A DNA stretch of 64,000 nt from Pseudomonadota bacterium (GTDB lineage: Bacteria > Pseudomonadota > Gammaproteobacteria > Burkholderiales > Burkholderiaceae_C): NCBI GenBank assembly GCA_029779845.1, contig JAKOZT010000132.1, positions 1 through 64,000 on the forward strand, read 5' to 3'. The notes beneath the pieces were generated by a model. It was not told the origin of the DNA. It made no database searches and saw only the letters and a program-made list of their open reading frames with translations. Numbering within the stretch: the first letter of the stretch is position 1; the number at the start of each line of letters is the position of its first letter. The position numbers and the translations under genes are program-made. Of the stretch, positions 1 to 9,357 are shown in pieces.

Positions 1-58
1 AGGCCGCGCAGCAGCAGACGCATGAGTGCAAGAAGCCGGTGATGAACCGGCCACCATC

Positions 59-1561
59 CTAGGCCGCTGCGACCACCGGCGCCTGGCGGCGGCTGCGCGC
101 GAAGCTCACCAGCTGCCAGGCCATGAACACCACGATGACGCCCAGCAGCGTGCCGCTGATGGGTCGGTTCACGAAGGTCATGAAGCTGCCGCGGCTGAGC
201 AGCATGGCGCGACGGAAATACTCTTCCAGCATGGGCCCGAGGATGAAGCCCAGCATCAGCGGCGCGGCGTCCAGGTCCAGCCGCATGAACACGTAGCCGA
301 GCAGGCCGAAGGCGGCCGTGGTGTAGATGTCTTCCAGGTTGTTGTTGACGCTGAAGGTGCCGACGCAGCAGAAGAACAGGATGGCCGGGAACAGCACGTT
401 GTACGGGATCTTGAACACCGACAGCCAGTAGCGCACCAGCGGCACGTTCAGCACGACGAGGAAGACGTTGCCCACCCACATGCTGGCTACCAGCCCCCAG
501 AACAGTTCGCCGTGCTGCGAGATCATGTTGGGCCCGGGCTGGATGCCCTTGATGATGAAGGCGGCCATCATCAGCGCCATGACCGGGTTCTCGGGGATGC
601 CGATGCTCATCAGCGGGATGAAGCTGGTGCGCGCGGCCGCCTCGTCGGCGGCGGCCTGGCCGGCCACGCCTTCGATGGCGCCGGTGCCGATCTCGTCGCG
701 GTACTTGCTGACCTTCTTGTCCAGCGCGTAGGCGGCGAACTGCGCGATCACCGGCCCGCCGCCCGGCAGAATGCCGAGGAAGGAGCCCACGGCGCTGCCG
801 CGCAGCGCGCTCGGGATGATGCGCTTGAACTCGGCCCAGGTCGGGATCAGATCGATCTTGCCGTTGAAGGGCGTGCGCTCGTCGCGCTCGTCGAGGTTCT
901 TGGTGATCTCGGCGATGCCGAAGCAGCCCAGCGCCACGCTCACCAGGCCGATGCCGTCGGCCAGCGACGGCAGGTCGAGCGTGAAGCGCTGCGCGCCGCT
1001 GGTCACGTCGGTGCCGATCTGCCCGAGCAGCACGCCGATCAGGCACATCGCCAGGCCGTTGAGCAGGCTGCCGCTGGTGACGAAGCTCACGCAGACGAAG
1101 CCCACCAGCATCAGCGCGCAGTAGTCGGCCGGCCCGAACAGCAGCGCCACCTCGCCGAGGCTGGGCGCGAGGAACGACAGCACGACGATCGCCACCGTGC
1201 CGCCGATGAAGCTCGACACGCCGGCCGTGAACAGCGCCAGGCCGGTCTTGCCCTTGAGCGTCATCTGGTAGCCGTCGATGCAGGCCACGATGCTGCTCGC
1301 GTGCGGGATCTTCATCGTGATCGCGCTGACGCTGTCGCCGTACTGGGCGCCGTAGTAGATGCCCGCCAGCATGATGAGCGCGCTGGTGGTCGGGATCGAG
1401 TAGGTCAGCGGCAGCAGCAGGCTGATGGTGGCCAGCGGGCCCAGGCCGGGCAGCAGGCCGACGAAGGTGCCCACCGTGCAGCCGATGGCGCAGAACATCA
1501 GGTTCTGCAGCGTGAGCGCGTGCTCGAACCCGAACGCGAGGTTGTGCAGGACGTCCATCAT
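59..1561 (-). CDS. tctA: Tripartite tricarboxylate transporter large permease TctA
   Basis: This 500-residue, very hydrophobic protein is the large membrane subunit of a tripartite tricarboxylate transporter, which imports citrate-like or other organic acids with a periplasmic binding protein. The glycine/proline-rich motif GLLPGLGP near residue 40 and the second one, GILPGGGP, in the middle of the protein are typical of TctA, as is the roughly 500-residue length. I start it at the ATG whose first base overlaps the last base of the tctB stop codon (TGATG arrangement), so the two genes are translationally coupled. A longer in-frame reading into tctB has nonsense composition. No tctC binding-protein gene is adjacent. 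Confidence 0.95.
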   Translation of the reverse strand: MMDVLHNLAFGFEHALTLQNLMFCAIGCTVGTFVGLLPGLGPLATISLLLPLTYSIPTTSALIMLAGIYYGAQYGDSVSAITMKIPHASSIVACIDGYQMTLKGKTGLALFTAGVSSFIGGTVAIVVLSFLAPSLGEVALLFGPADYCALMLVGFVCVSFVTSGSLLNGLAMCLIGVLLGQIGTDVTSGAQRFTLDLPSLADGIGLVSVALGCFGIAEITKNLDERDERTPFNGKIDLIPTWAEFKRIIPSALRGSAVGSFLGILPGGGPVIAQFAAYALDKKVSKYRDEIGTGAIEGVAGQAAADEAAARTSFIPLMSIGIPENPVMALMMAAFIIKGIQPGPNMISQHGELFWGLVASMWVGNVFLVVLNVPLVRYWLSVFKIPYNVLFPAILFFCCVGTFSVNNNLEDIYTTAAFGLLGYVFMRLDLDAAPLMLGFILGPMLEEYFRRAMLLSRGSFMTFVNRPISGTLLGVIVVFMAWQLVSFARSRRQAPVVAAA

Positions 1562-1983
1562 CACAGCAGCGGCAGGTTCAGGCTGAGAAGCTTCTGGAAG
1601 GCGAAGGCGATCGCCAGCAGGCCCGCCACGATCTTCAGGTTGCGCGCCACCGAATACGAGCTGCCCGCGAAGCCGGCGATGAACACCATCGCGGCGATGC
1701 CCAGCGTCATGTTCAGCAGCCGGGACAGCAGCGCGAAGGCGCACAAGGCCCCCAGCAGCAGCGCGATGTTGCGCGGGTTGACCAGCAGCGGCACGCGCTC
1801 GACGTAGCGCGAGCGCGCCACGGTGAGCACGCCGATCAGCAGCAGCAGGCTGCTGACCATCAGCGGGAAGAGGCCGGGGCCGGCGTGGCTCAGCCTGCCG
1901 ATGCCGTAGTGCATCGCCGGCAGGCCGAAGCTCACGGCGATCGCGCACAGGAACAGTCCGCGCGCCAGGTTTCGATCGATCAT
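1561..1983 (-). CDS. tctB: Tripartite tricarboxylate transporter small membrane subunit TctB
   Basis: A 140-residue protein with about four membrane segments, matching the TctB small subunit in size, hydrophobicity and position just before tctA. TctB pairs with TctA in the inner membrane to form the permease. The gene follows the TctDE-like two-component genes on the same strand after a 65-bp gap (1984-2048), which is room for a promoter or a regulator site, though no clear -35/-10 pair was found. The tctC gene that normally precedes tctB is absent here, so the solute receptor must be encoded elsewhere. Confidence 0.9.
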   Translation of the reverse strand: MIDRNLARGLFLCAIAVSFGLPAMHYGIGRLSHAGPGLFPLMVSSLLLLIGVLTVARSRYVERVPLLVNPRNIALLLGALCAFALLSRLLNMTLGIAAMVFIAGFAGSSYSVARNLKIVAGLLAIAFAFQKLLSLNLPLL

Positions 1984-2048
1984 CGCGTGCCCTCCAGAGT
2001 TGGCCCGACTCTAGGAAGCACGCCCGTTCGGGCCGAATCGGTTTTTAC

Positions 2049-3466
<1,418 letters not shown>

Positions 3467-3470
<4 letters not shown>

Positions 3471-4141
3471 CGCGCGTCGTCCGGCTCGAGCAGGTAGCCC
3501 AGCCCGCGGATCATGCGCAGCCGCAGCCCGGCGGGTTCGATCTTGGCGCGCAGGCGCGACATCAGCAGCTCCATCGCGTTGCTCGAGGTGGCGCCGCTCC
3601 AGCCCGGCACCAGGGCGACCAGCTGGTCGCGCGTGACGACGAGGCCGGCCTTGCGCATCAGCTCAGGCAGCAGCGCGCTCTCGCGCGCCGACAGGCGGCA
3701 GGGCTGGTCGCCGATCCAGGCGCGGCGGCCCGCCGCGTCGAAGCGCAGCGCGCCCAGCGTCAGCACGCCGGCGCGCAGATTCTCGTGCCGGCGCGTCAGC
3801 GCGCGCACGCGCGCCAGCAGCTCCCTGGGCGCGAAGGGCTTGACCATGTAGTCGTCGGCCCCGATGTCCAGGCCGTGCACGCGGTCGTCCAGCCCGTCGC
3901 GGGCGGTGAGCATCAGCACCGGCAGCACCGAGCCTTGCGCGCGCACCTGGCGCAGCGTCTCGAGGCCGTCGATGCCCGGCAGGCCGACGTCGAGGATCAG
4001 GAGGTCGTACTCGTCCTGGTGGACGGAGCGGGGAACGGGCTCGCCGCGCGGACTGACGTCGACACGCCAGCCCTGGGCCTCGAACACGCCCGAGATCGAC
4101 TCGGCCAGCGGCGCGTCGTCTTCGACGAGGAGGATGTGCAT
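3467..4141 (-). CDS. TctD-like OmpR-family response regulator
   Basis: A 224-residue response regulator: receiver domain (residues 1-115, acidic pair Glu7/Asp8, phospho-acceptor Asp51, Lys101) followed by an OmpR/PhoB winged-helix DNA-binding domain ending in the usual RGLGYLL motif. It should act with the kinase encoded immediately downstream (4-bp overlap). I start it at the ATG giving MHILLVEDD; an upstream in-frame ATG would run through the tRNA gene and is rejected. The start lies only 17 bp after the end of tRNA-Arg on the same strand, so the messenger probably begins at or inside the tRNA transcription unit. Confidence 0.92.
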
Positions 4142-4158
4142 GGGCGGCAGGGGCCCGG

Positions 4159-4233
4159 TGGCGCGACCGGCAGGAATCGAACCTGCGACGTAGCCTTCGG
4201 AGGGCTGCATGATATCCACTTCACCACGGTCGC
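4159..4233 (-). tRNA. tRNA-Arg (anticodon CCG)
   Basis: A complete 75-nt tRNA cloverleaf can be folded on the minus strand. The acceptor arm GCGACCG (4233-4227) pairs with CGGTCGC (4169-4163), the T arm carries GGTTCGATTCC, and the anticodon loop CTCCGAA contains CCG, reading Arg CGG codons. A 3' CCA is encoded (4161-4159). CGG is a common codon in such a GC-rich genome. The response regulator gene starts 17 bp downstream on the same strand. Confidence 0.93.
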
Positions 4234-4246
4234 ACGCGAGCCGCGC

Positions 4247-4274
4247 ATTCTAGCTGCGGGCAGCCTTCTATAAT
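4247..4274. promoter_or_regulatory. Back-to-back -10 elements for tRNA-Arg and cytochrome c5
   Basis: The 80-bp gap between tRNA-Arg (minus strand) and the cytochrome gene (plus strand) holds a perfect TATAAT at 4269-4274 pointing right and TAGAAT at 4252-4247 pointing left, the latter placed correctly for a tRNA 5' end at 4233. Neither has a good -35 hexamer, so these are probable rather than certain sigma-70 promoters. Confidence 0.45.
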
Positions 4275-4313
4275 TCGGAGGTTTTTGCCCGACAGCCCGA
4301 CACCGAGGAATTC

Positions 4314-4847
4314 ATGAGCGACTCGCACGACCAAGACGGCCCGCACGAAGGCCCGATCAAGACGCCCAAGCAGCTGATCCTGGCGGTGGTGTTCGCCTTC
4401 GTGGTGCCGATCGCGCTGATCGCATTGCTGACCAAGTTCGTCGGCGCCGAGCACCAGGGCGCCGCCGGCAGCGACGGCCTGGGCGCCGAAGCGGTGGCGC
4501 GGCGCATCCAGCCGATCGGCAGCATCCAGGTCAAGGACGCCTCCGATGCCAGCGCGCTGAAGACCGGCGAGCAGGTGTTCGGCGTGCAGTGCACCGCCTG
4601 CCACAGCACCGGCGCGGCGGGCGCGCCCAAGCTCGGCGACACCGCCGCCTGGGCGCCGCGCATCGCCACCGGCTTCGATGCGCTGCTGCACTCGGCCCTC
4701 AAGGGCAAGGGCGCGATGGGCGCGCAAGGCGGCGGCGACTTCAGCGACCTCGAGGTCGCCCGCGCGGTGGTCTACATCGCCAACAAGGGCGGCGCGAACT
4801 TCGCCGAGCCGAAGGCGCCGGCGGCGGCGGCATCGGCCGCGAACTGA
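4314..4847 (+). CDS. Membrane-anchored cytochrome c5 family protein
   Basis: A 177-residue c-type cytochrome with an uncleaved N-terminal membrane anchor (residues 20-40), a linker, and one haem c site CTACH (Cys93, Cys96, His97). The segment after the haem site, with GAPKLGD and the methionine in GKGAMGAQGGG (Met135, likely sixth haem ligand), matches the cytochrome c5 (CycB-like) pattern. It would carry electrons in the periplasm. The start has a good GAGGAA ribosome site just upstream, and a strong terminator follows. Confidence 0.9.
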   Translation: MSDSHDQDGPHEGPIKTPKQLILAVVFAFVVPIALIALLTKFVGAEHQGAAGSDGLGAEAVARRIQPIGSIQVKDASDASALKTGEQVFGVQCTACHSTGAAGAPKLGDTAAWAPRIATGFDALLHSALKGKGAMGAQGGGDFSDLEVARAVVYIANKGGANFAEPKAPAAAASAAN

Positions 4848-4870
4848 GCCCCGCGCTGCGTTCGAAACGA

Positions 4871-4893
4871 GCCGGCCCGCGGGCCGGCTTTTT
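4871..4893 (+). terminator. Rho-independent terminator after cytochrome c5
   Basis: A perfect 18-bp GC palindrome (GCCGGCCCG/CGGGCCGGC, 4871-4888) is followed by five T residues. It lies 24 bp after the cytochrome stop codon and touches the end of the convergent gene at 4893. Confidence 0.85.
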
Positions 4894-5441
4894 CATGCCT
4901 CCTGCCGCGCGCGATCCGGGCTGAGGATGTAGCGGTAGCGCGCCGGCAGTTCGGCGAAGGCAATCTCCCGCGGCGCCCACTGACCGCGCTCGACGGCATC
5001 GGCGGCCAGCCCCATGTCGAGCGTGTGCACGATGCCGAGGCCGAGCGGCGTGGCGAGGAACAGGCGGCCGTGCTCGTCGAGCCAGGCCGCGTCGGCACCG
5101 CCGCCGGGCTGGCCGGTGTGGCTCGCCAGCGCCGGCGCCTCGTCGCCCTCGCGCGCCTCCAGACGCCACACGAAGGGCGCCGCCTCCAGCTCCACGTAGA
5201 CGCGCTGCGGCCCGTTCTGGAAGAACCACGCGCCGTGCTCGTCGGCGGCGTAGTTGCGGTGGATGAACTCGCGCAGCTTGTCGTGCAGGATGCGGCTGCC
5301 CTTGACCTGCGGGAACGGCCCGGCGCGCTGCACGCGCTCGTCGCGCATGTACCAGTCGCCGCGCGCATCCAGCGCCAGCCAGCCCCAGCAGTGCGGCACG
5401 TTGGGCCACTTCTTCAATGCCGCCTTGACGATCTCGTCCAT
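4893..5441 (-). CDS. Conserved hypothetical protein (DUF2946-like annotation possible)
   Basis: A 182-residue soluble protein starting MDEIVKAALKKWPNVP. I recognise it as a conserved Burkholderiales-type protein of unknown function, rich in Trp, Glu and Arg, without signal peptide or membrane segment. The N-terminal part (PHCWGWLALDARG) is the best conserved-looking stretch. The chosen ATG removes a 41-residue arginine-rich extension that would lie in the upstream hydrolase end. The 14-bp gap to that hydrolase suggests co-transcription. The function cannot be named from sequence. Confidence 0.75.
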   Translation of the reverse strand: MDEIVKAALKKWPNVPHCWGWLALDARGDWYMRDERVQRAGPFPQVKGSRILHDKLREFIHRNYAADEHGAWFFQNGPQRVYVELEAAPFVWRLEAREGDEAPALASHTGQPGGGADAAWLDEHGRLFLATPLGLGIVHTLDMGLAADAVERGQWAPREIAFAELPARYRYILSPDRARQEA

Positions 5442-5455
5442 GCGCCGATGCTGCG

Positions 5456-6421
5456 TCAAAGACGCGGTGCGATCCAGCCCATCACCGCGTCGGGCAGGGT
5501 CATCACGTGGCCGGGCCAGCGCCCGGCGGGAAAGCCGACGTGCCCGCCGTGCGCCGGCTGCCACAGCGTGACGCGCGCGCCGACCTCGTGCGCGGCCGGC
5601 AGGCTGGCGCCGGGCACGAAGGGGTCGTTGCGCGCGTTGAGCACCAGCGCCGGGATGCGGATCGCGTGCAGGTGCGGCTTGGCCGAGCCGCGCGCCCAGT
5701 AGTCGTCGGTGCCGCGAAAGCCGTGCAGCGGCGCGGTGAAGACGTCGTCGAACTCGTAGAGGTCGCGCGCGGCCAGCAGCTTCTCGCGGCTGAACAGCCC
5801 CGGGTGCTGCGCCAGCTTGGCCAGCGCCTTGGGCTTCATCGTGCGCAGGAACATGCGCGTGTAGACGAGGCGGTTGAAGCCGCGCCCGATCGCGTGGCCG
5901 CCCGCCGCGAGGTCGATCGGCGAGCTGATCGCGGCGACGGCCTTGGCGGTGGCGGCGGCGCTCTCGCCGGCTTCCTCGGCCCAGCGCAGCAGCGCATTGC
6001 CGCCCAGCGAGACGCCCACCGCCGCGATCGCCCCCGCGTGGCGCGCCTTCGCCTGCGCGAGCATCCAGCCGACTTCCTCGTAGTCGCCCGAGTGGTAGGC
6101 GCGCGGCGCGAGGTTCAGCTCGCCCGAGCAGCCGCGAAAGTGCGGCAGCACGAAGCGCCAGCCGTGGCGGCGCGCCCAGTCGGCAAAGGCCTGCACGTAG
6201 TGGCTCTTGGACGAGCCTTCGAGGCCGTGGAACATCACCAGCAACGGCGCCTCGGTGTCCTCGCCGAGCCAGTCCGCATCGACGAAGTCGCCATCGGGTG
6301 TCGTCCAGCGTTCGCGCCGGAAGCTCAGCGGCGCGCCGTCGTGGCGCCGCCCGAACAGCGCCGGCCAGATGGTCTGCGCGTTGCCGCCGGGCAGCCAGCG
6401 CGGCGAGCGGTACTGCTGCAC
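5456..6421 (-). CDS. YheT-like alpha/beta hydrolase
   Basis: A 321-residue alpha/beta hydrolase of the YheT/EMB8 group. The N-terminal motif PRWLPGGNAQTIWP is characteristic, the nucleophile elbow GVSLGGN places the Ser at residue 138, the acid lies in NARNDPFVP and the catalytic His in HGGHVGF. Length agrees with the family (320-340 residues). Members are presumed carboxylesterases with uncertain physiological substrates. It is followed on the same strand by a small conserved protein. Confidence 0.88.
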   Translation of the reverse strand: MQQYRSPRWLPGGNAQTIWPALFGRRHDGAPLSFRRERWTTPDGDFVDADWLGEDTEAPLLVMFHGLEGSSKSHYVQAFADWARRHGWRFVLPHFRGCSGELNLAPRAYHSGDYEEVGWMLAQAKARHAGAIAAVGVSLGGNALLRWAEEAGESAAATAKAVAAISSPIDLAAGGHAIGRGFNRLVYTRMFLRTMKPKALAKLAQHPGLFSREKLLAARDLYEFDDVFTAPLHGFRGTDDYWARGSAKPHLHAIRIPALVLNARNDPFVPGASLPAAHEVGARVTLWQPAHGGHVGFPAGRWPGHVMTLPDAVMGWIAPRL

Positions 6422-6427
6422 GTCAGG

Positions 6428-6871
6428 TCAATGAATCGTCGCCGGCGCGTCGACGATGTCGTGCACCTCGCGCGCCGAGCCCGGGCTGGCATGGTGCGCC
6501 ACCATCGCCCAGCCGCCGCCGGACTTCAGGTAGACGTTGGTCGCCACCACCCAGGCGGTCTGCGGGCCCTGCGGCGTGGCGATCTCGATGCGCTCGAGCA
6601 CGCTGTGCACCGCGCAGTTCAGGCTCTGCAGGCGGCGCACCTTCTCGGGCCGTGCGGTGATCGCGCCGCTCGCGAACATGGATTCAAAGGCTGCGCGGAT
6701 CGCCGCCGGCCCCACCACGCGCGGCCCGCCGGGATGCACGCAGACGATCTCGTCGTCGTCCGACCACACCGCCATCAGCGCCTCGATGTCGGCGTGCTGC
6801 AAGGCCTCGTAGAACTGCTGCTCGATCTCGTCGGGCGTGGCGGGCACGGGCGGCGGCTTGACGCTGGACAT
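6428..6871 (-). CDS. NTF2/SnoaL-like protein
   Basis: A 147-residue protein with the cone-like NTF2 fold signature: the helical start DEIEQQFYEALQHADIEAL, the segment DDEIVCVHPGGPRVVG, and late strands ending in AHHASPG. Many such proteins are annotated as SnoaL-like or DUF4440-like ketosteroid-isomerase relatives, but no catalytic role can be assigned. It lies 22 bp downstream of purU and 6 bp upstream of the hydrolase gene, so these genes probably share a transcript. Confidence 0.82.
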   Translation of the reverse strand: MSSVKPPPVPATPDEIEQQFYEALQHADIEALMAVWSDDDEIVCVHPGGPRVVGPAAIRAAFESMFASGAITARPEKVRRLQSLNCAVHSVLERIEIATPQGPQTAWVVATNVYLKSGGGWAMVAHHASPGSAREVHDIVDAPATIH

Positions 6872-6893
6872 CGGCGGCTCCCGCGCGGCGGCC

Positions 6894-7778
6894 TCAGCGG
6901 AACACGACCGTCTTGCGGCCGTTGAGCAGCACGCGGTGCTCGACGTGCCAGCGCACCGCGCGCGCCAGCACCACGCATTCGACGTCGCGGCCCACGGCGG
7001 TGAAGTCCTCGGGGCTGAGCGTGTGGTCCACGCGCTCGACGTCCTGCTCGATGATCGGCCCTTCGTCCAGCTCGGCGGTCACGTAGTGCGCCGTCGCGCC
7101 GATCAGCTTCACGCCGCGCTCGTGCGCCTGGTAGTAGGGCTTGGCGCCCTTGAAGCTGGGCAGGAAGCTGTGGTGGATGTTGATCGCGCGGCCCTCGAGG
7201 AAGGCGCAGAACTCGGCACTCAGGATCTGCATGTAGCGCGCCAGCACGACGAGGTCGATCTGCTCGCGCTCGACCAGCGCCTCCACCTGCTTCTCCTGCG
7301 CGCGCTTGGCCTCGGCGCCCGAGCCGGTGGGCAGCGCGAGGTGGTGGAAGGGGATGCCGTAGCTCGCGGCGAGGTCGGCATAGTCGGCGTGGTTGGAGAC
7401 GATCGCCGGGATCTCCACCTCGAGCTGCCCCGAGCGCCAGCGGAACAGCAGGTCGTTCAGGCAATGGCCGTGCTTGCTGACCATCAGCAGCACGCGCGGC
7501 TTGCGCGACAGCGCGTGCAGCCGCGTCGTCATGCCGAACTGCTCGCGCAGGTGCGTGAACAGCGGGTCGAGCGTGGCGGTGTCGGCCAGGTGCGGCGGCG
7601 CCTCGAAGTGCACGCGCAGGAAGAAGAGGCCCGTGGCGTCGCTGGCGAGCACGTCGCCGAACTGCTGCGAGTCGATGATGTTGCAGCCGGCCTGGAACAG
7701 CAGGCCGGAGACCGCATGCACGATGCCCTTGGCGTCGCGGCAGGACAGCGTGAGGACGAACTCGTTGCGATGCGGCAT
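6894..7778 (-). CDS. purU: Formyltetrahydrofolate deformylase PurU
   Basis: A 294-residue PurU, which hydrolyses 10-formyl-tetrahydrofolate to formate and THF, balancing one-carbon pools. An N-terminal ACT regulatory domain (residues 1-85) precedes a formyltransferase-fold hydrolase domain. The catalytic triad is visible as Asn200 and His202 in INIHHSFLPSFKGA and Asp238 in ELDEGP. Length is close to the E. coli enzyme. It is part of a same-strand run with a zinc-finger protein and ilvE upstream. Confidence 0.95.
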   Translation of the reverse strand: MPHRNEFVLTLSCRDAKGIVHAVSGLLFQAGCNIIDSQQFGDVLASDATGLFFLRVHFEAPPHLADTATLDPLFTHLREQFGMTTRLHALSRKPRVLLMVSKHGHCLNDLLFRWRSGQLEVEIPAIVSNHADYADLAASYGIPFHHLALPTGSGAEAKRAQEKQVEALVEREQIDLVVLARYMQILSAEFCAFLEGRAINIHHSFLPSFKGAKPYYQAHERGVKLIGATAHYVTAELDEGPIIEQDVERVDHTLSPEDFTAVGRDVECVVLARAVRWHVEHRVLLNGRKTVVFR

Positions 7779-7787
7779 GGGCTTTTG

Positions 7788-8000
7788 TCAGTGCGCGTGC
7801 AGCTTCTCGCCCGCCTTCAGGCGGTAGACGGTGCCGCAGTACGGGCACTGGCCCTGGCCCTCGGTGACCACGTCGATGAACACGCGCGGGTGGTTGCTCC
7901 ACAGCGCCATCTTCGGGTTCGGGCAGAACACCACGCCGTCGCCCAGCACGTCCTTCGCGGTCACCTCGACCGCGGCCTGGGGTTGCTTGCTGCTGCTCAT
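7788..8000 (-). CDS. Small zinc-finger protein, zf-CHCC family
   Basis: A 70-residue protein with the Cys-His-Cys-Cys pattern of the zf-CHCC family (Cys26, His37, Cys52, Cys55; CPYCGTVYR at the end), the bacterial relatives of the NDUFS6 zinc subunit of complex I. A zinc-binding role is clear; the cellular function is not. Start chosen at the ATG 5 bp downstream of the ilvE stop, giving the family length. This gene is short and easily missed inside a longer spurious reading frame. Confidence 0.88.
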   Translation of the reverse strand: MSSSKQPQAAVEVTAKDVLGDGVVFCPNPKMALWSNHPRVFIDVVTEGQGQCPYCGTVYRLKAGEKLHAH

Positions 8001-8005
8001 GCTGC

Positions 8006-8929
8006 TCAGACCTTGGCCAGCCACTCGGCGTACGTCGGGTTGCGTCCGTTGACGATGTCGAAGAACGCGCTCTGGATCTTCTCGGTGACCGGCCCGCGCG
8101 AGCCGCGGCCGATCTCGATGCGGTCGAGCTCGCGGATCGGCGTGACCTCGGCGGCGGTGCCGGTGAAGAAGGCCTCGTCGGCGATGTAGACCTCGTCGCG
8201 CGTGATGCGCTTTTCCACCAGCTTGATGCCCAGATCCTGGCAGATCGCGAAGATGGTGTTGCGCGTGATGCCGTTGAGCGCGCCAGCCGAGAGATCCGGC
8301 GTGTAGACGACGCCGTTCTTGACGACGAACAGGTTCTCGCCCGCGCCCTCGGAGACGAAGCCGGCGGCGTCGAGCAGCAGCGCCTCGTCGTAGCCGTCGT
8401 CGGTGGCCTCCATGTTGGCGAGGATGGAGTTGGTGTAGTTGCTCACCGTCTTGGCCTGCGTCATCGTGATGTTGACGTGGTGGCGCGTGTAGCTGCTGGT
8501 CTTGACGCGGATGCCGCGCTTCATGCCCTCTTCGCCGAGGTAGGCGCCCCAGGCCCAGGCGGCGACCATCAGGTGGATGGTGTTGCCCTTGGGGCTGACG
8601 CCGAGCTTCTCGGAGCCGATCCAGGTCAGCGGGCGGATGTAGCAGCTCTCCAGCTTGTTGGCGCGCACGACCTCGCGCTGCGCCTCCATCACCTGTTCGA
8701 GGCTGAAGGGGATCTTCATGCGCAGGATCTTGGCGCTGTTGAAGAGCCGCTCGGTGTGCTCGCGCAGGCGGAAGATCGCCGTGCCGTTGACCGTGTTGTA
8801 GGCGCGCACGCCCTCGAAGGCGCCGCAGCCGTAGTGCAGCGTGTGGCTCAGCACGTGGATCCTGGCGTCGCGCCAGTCCACCAGCTGGCCGTCCATCCAG
8901 ATCTTCCCGTCGCGATCGGCCATCGACAT
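8006..8929 (-). CDS. ilvE: Branched-chain amino acid aminotransferase
   Basis: A 307-residue fold-type IV PLP enzyme, the last step of Leu, Ile and Val synthesis. Conserved features are HYGCGAFEGVR near residue 32, the PLP lysine in QAKTVSNYTNS (Lys160), EGAGENLFVV, and the closing GTAAEVTPI motif. Length fits IlvE. Translation may start at MSMADRDG or two codons later at MADRDG. It leads a run continuing into the zf-CHCC gene and purU. Confidence 0.95.
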   Translation of the reverse strand: MSMADRDGKIWMDGQLVDWRDARIHVLSHTLHYGCGAFEGVRAYNTVNGTAIFRLREHTERLFNSAKILRMKIPFSLEQVMEAQREVVRANKLESCYIRPLTWIGSEKLGVSPKGNTIHLMVAAWAWGAYLGEEGMKRGIRVKTSSYTRHHVNITMTQAKTVSNYTNSILANMEATDDGYDEALLLDAAGFVSEGAGENLFVVKNGVVYTPDLSAGALNGITRNTIFAICQDLGIKLVEKRITRDEVYIADEAFFTGTAAEVTPIRELDRIEIGRGSRGPVTEKIQSAFFDIVNGRNPTYAEWLAKV

Positions 8930-8965
8930 GGCGGCTCTCCTGAGTTTTCGTCCGAACCGGCGATT

Positions 8966-9343
8966 TTACGGGGCGGGCCGCTCCAGCTCGAAGCCCGCCA
9001 GCTTGCCGCGCGCGAAGTGCAGCCGCACGCTGCTGCCGCCTTCGTCGCTCCAGGCCCAGTCGTCCTCGCCCTCGCCCAGCTTGCGGCCGAGGCTGCCGGT
9101 CAGCGCGATCACCTGCAGCATCGTCAGCCCCGGGCGCAGTTTCGCGTGCAGCATCACCGCGCTGTCCACCTGGCCGACCGGCCGCTGCGCCGCGTTGCGC
9201 ATCGCGCGCAGCGAGCGGTTGAACTGCAGCAGCAGCCAGAACACCACCACGCTCGCGGCGAACAGCGCGCCCTGCCAGCCGTACTGCTGCCAGGCCAATG
9301 CGACGAAGAGGGCGGCCAGCGCCCAGCCGAGGATCGGGTTCAT
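8966..9343 (-). CDS. Small membrane protein of unknown function
   Basis: A 125-residue protein with two hydrophobic segments (about residues 4-17 and 22-39) and a soluble C-terminal part of about 85 residues (FNRSLRAMRNAAQRPVG through to ELERPAP). The chosen ATG, MNPILGWAL, follows the radA stop by 14 bp on the same strand. I do not recognise a characterised family. Likely co-expressed with radA; the C-terminal part is presumably cytoplasmic. Confidence 0.78.
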   Translation of the reverse strand: MNPILGWALAALFVALAWQQYGWQGALFAASVVVFWLLLQFNRSLRAMRNAAQRPVGQVDSAVMLHAKLRPGLTMLQVIALTGSLGRKLGEGEDDWAWSDEGGSSVRLHFARGKLAGFELERPAP

Positions 9344-9357
9344 GAGCGTGTGAATGA

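Noticed and set aside
1..58. Possible start of a further minus-strand gene at the left edge
   Set aside because: Only about 20 codons are visible, with no signal or motif to support a call.
26..1807. Long open frame opposite tctA, predicted protein over 590 residues
   Set aside because: Composition is His/Arg/Ala/Gln-rich without motifs; it is the antisense of a real gene in GC-rich DNA, like many others in this window.
1984..2048. Terminator-like GCCCGTTCGGGC followed by T-rich sequence near 2018-2047
   Set aside because: The T stretch lies on the plus strand, but neighbouring genes run on the minus strand, so it does not serve either.
3864..4273. Plus-strand frame ending in GRNRTCD-type sequence near 4170
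   Set aside because: It is the antisense translation of the tRNA-Arg gene.
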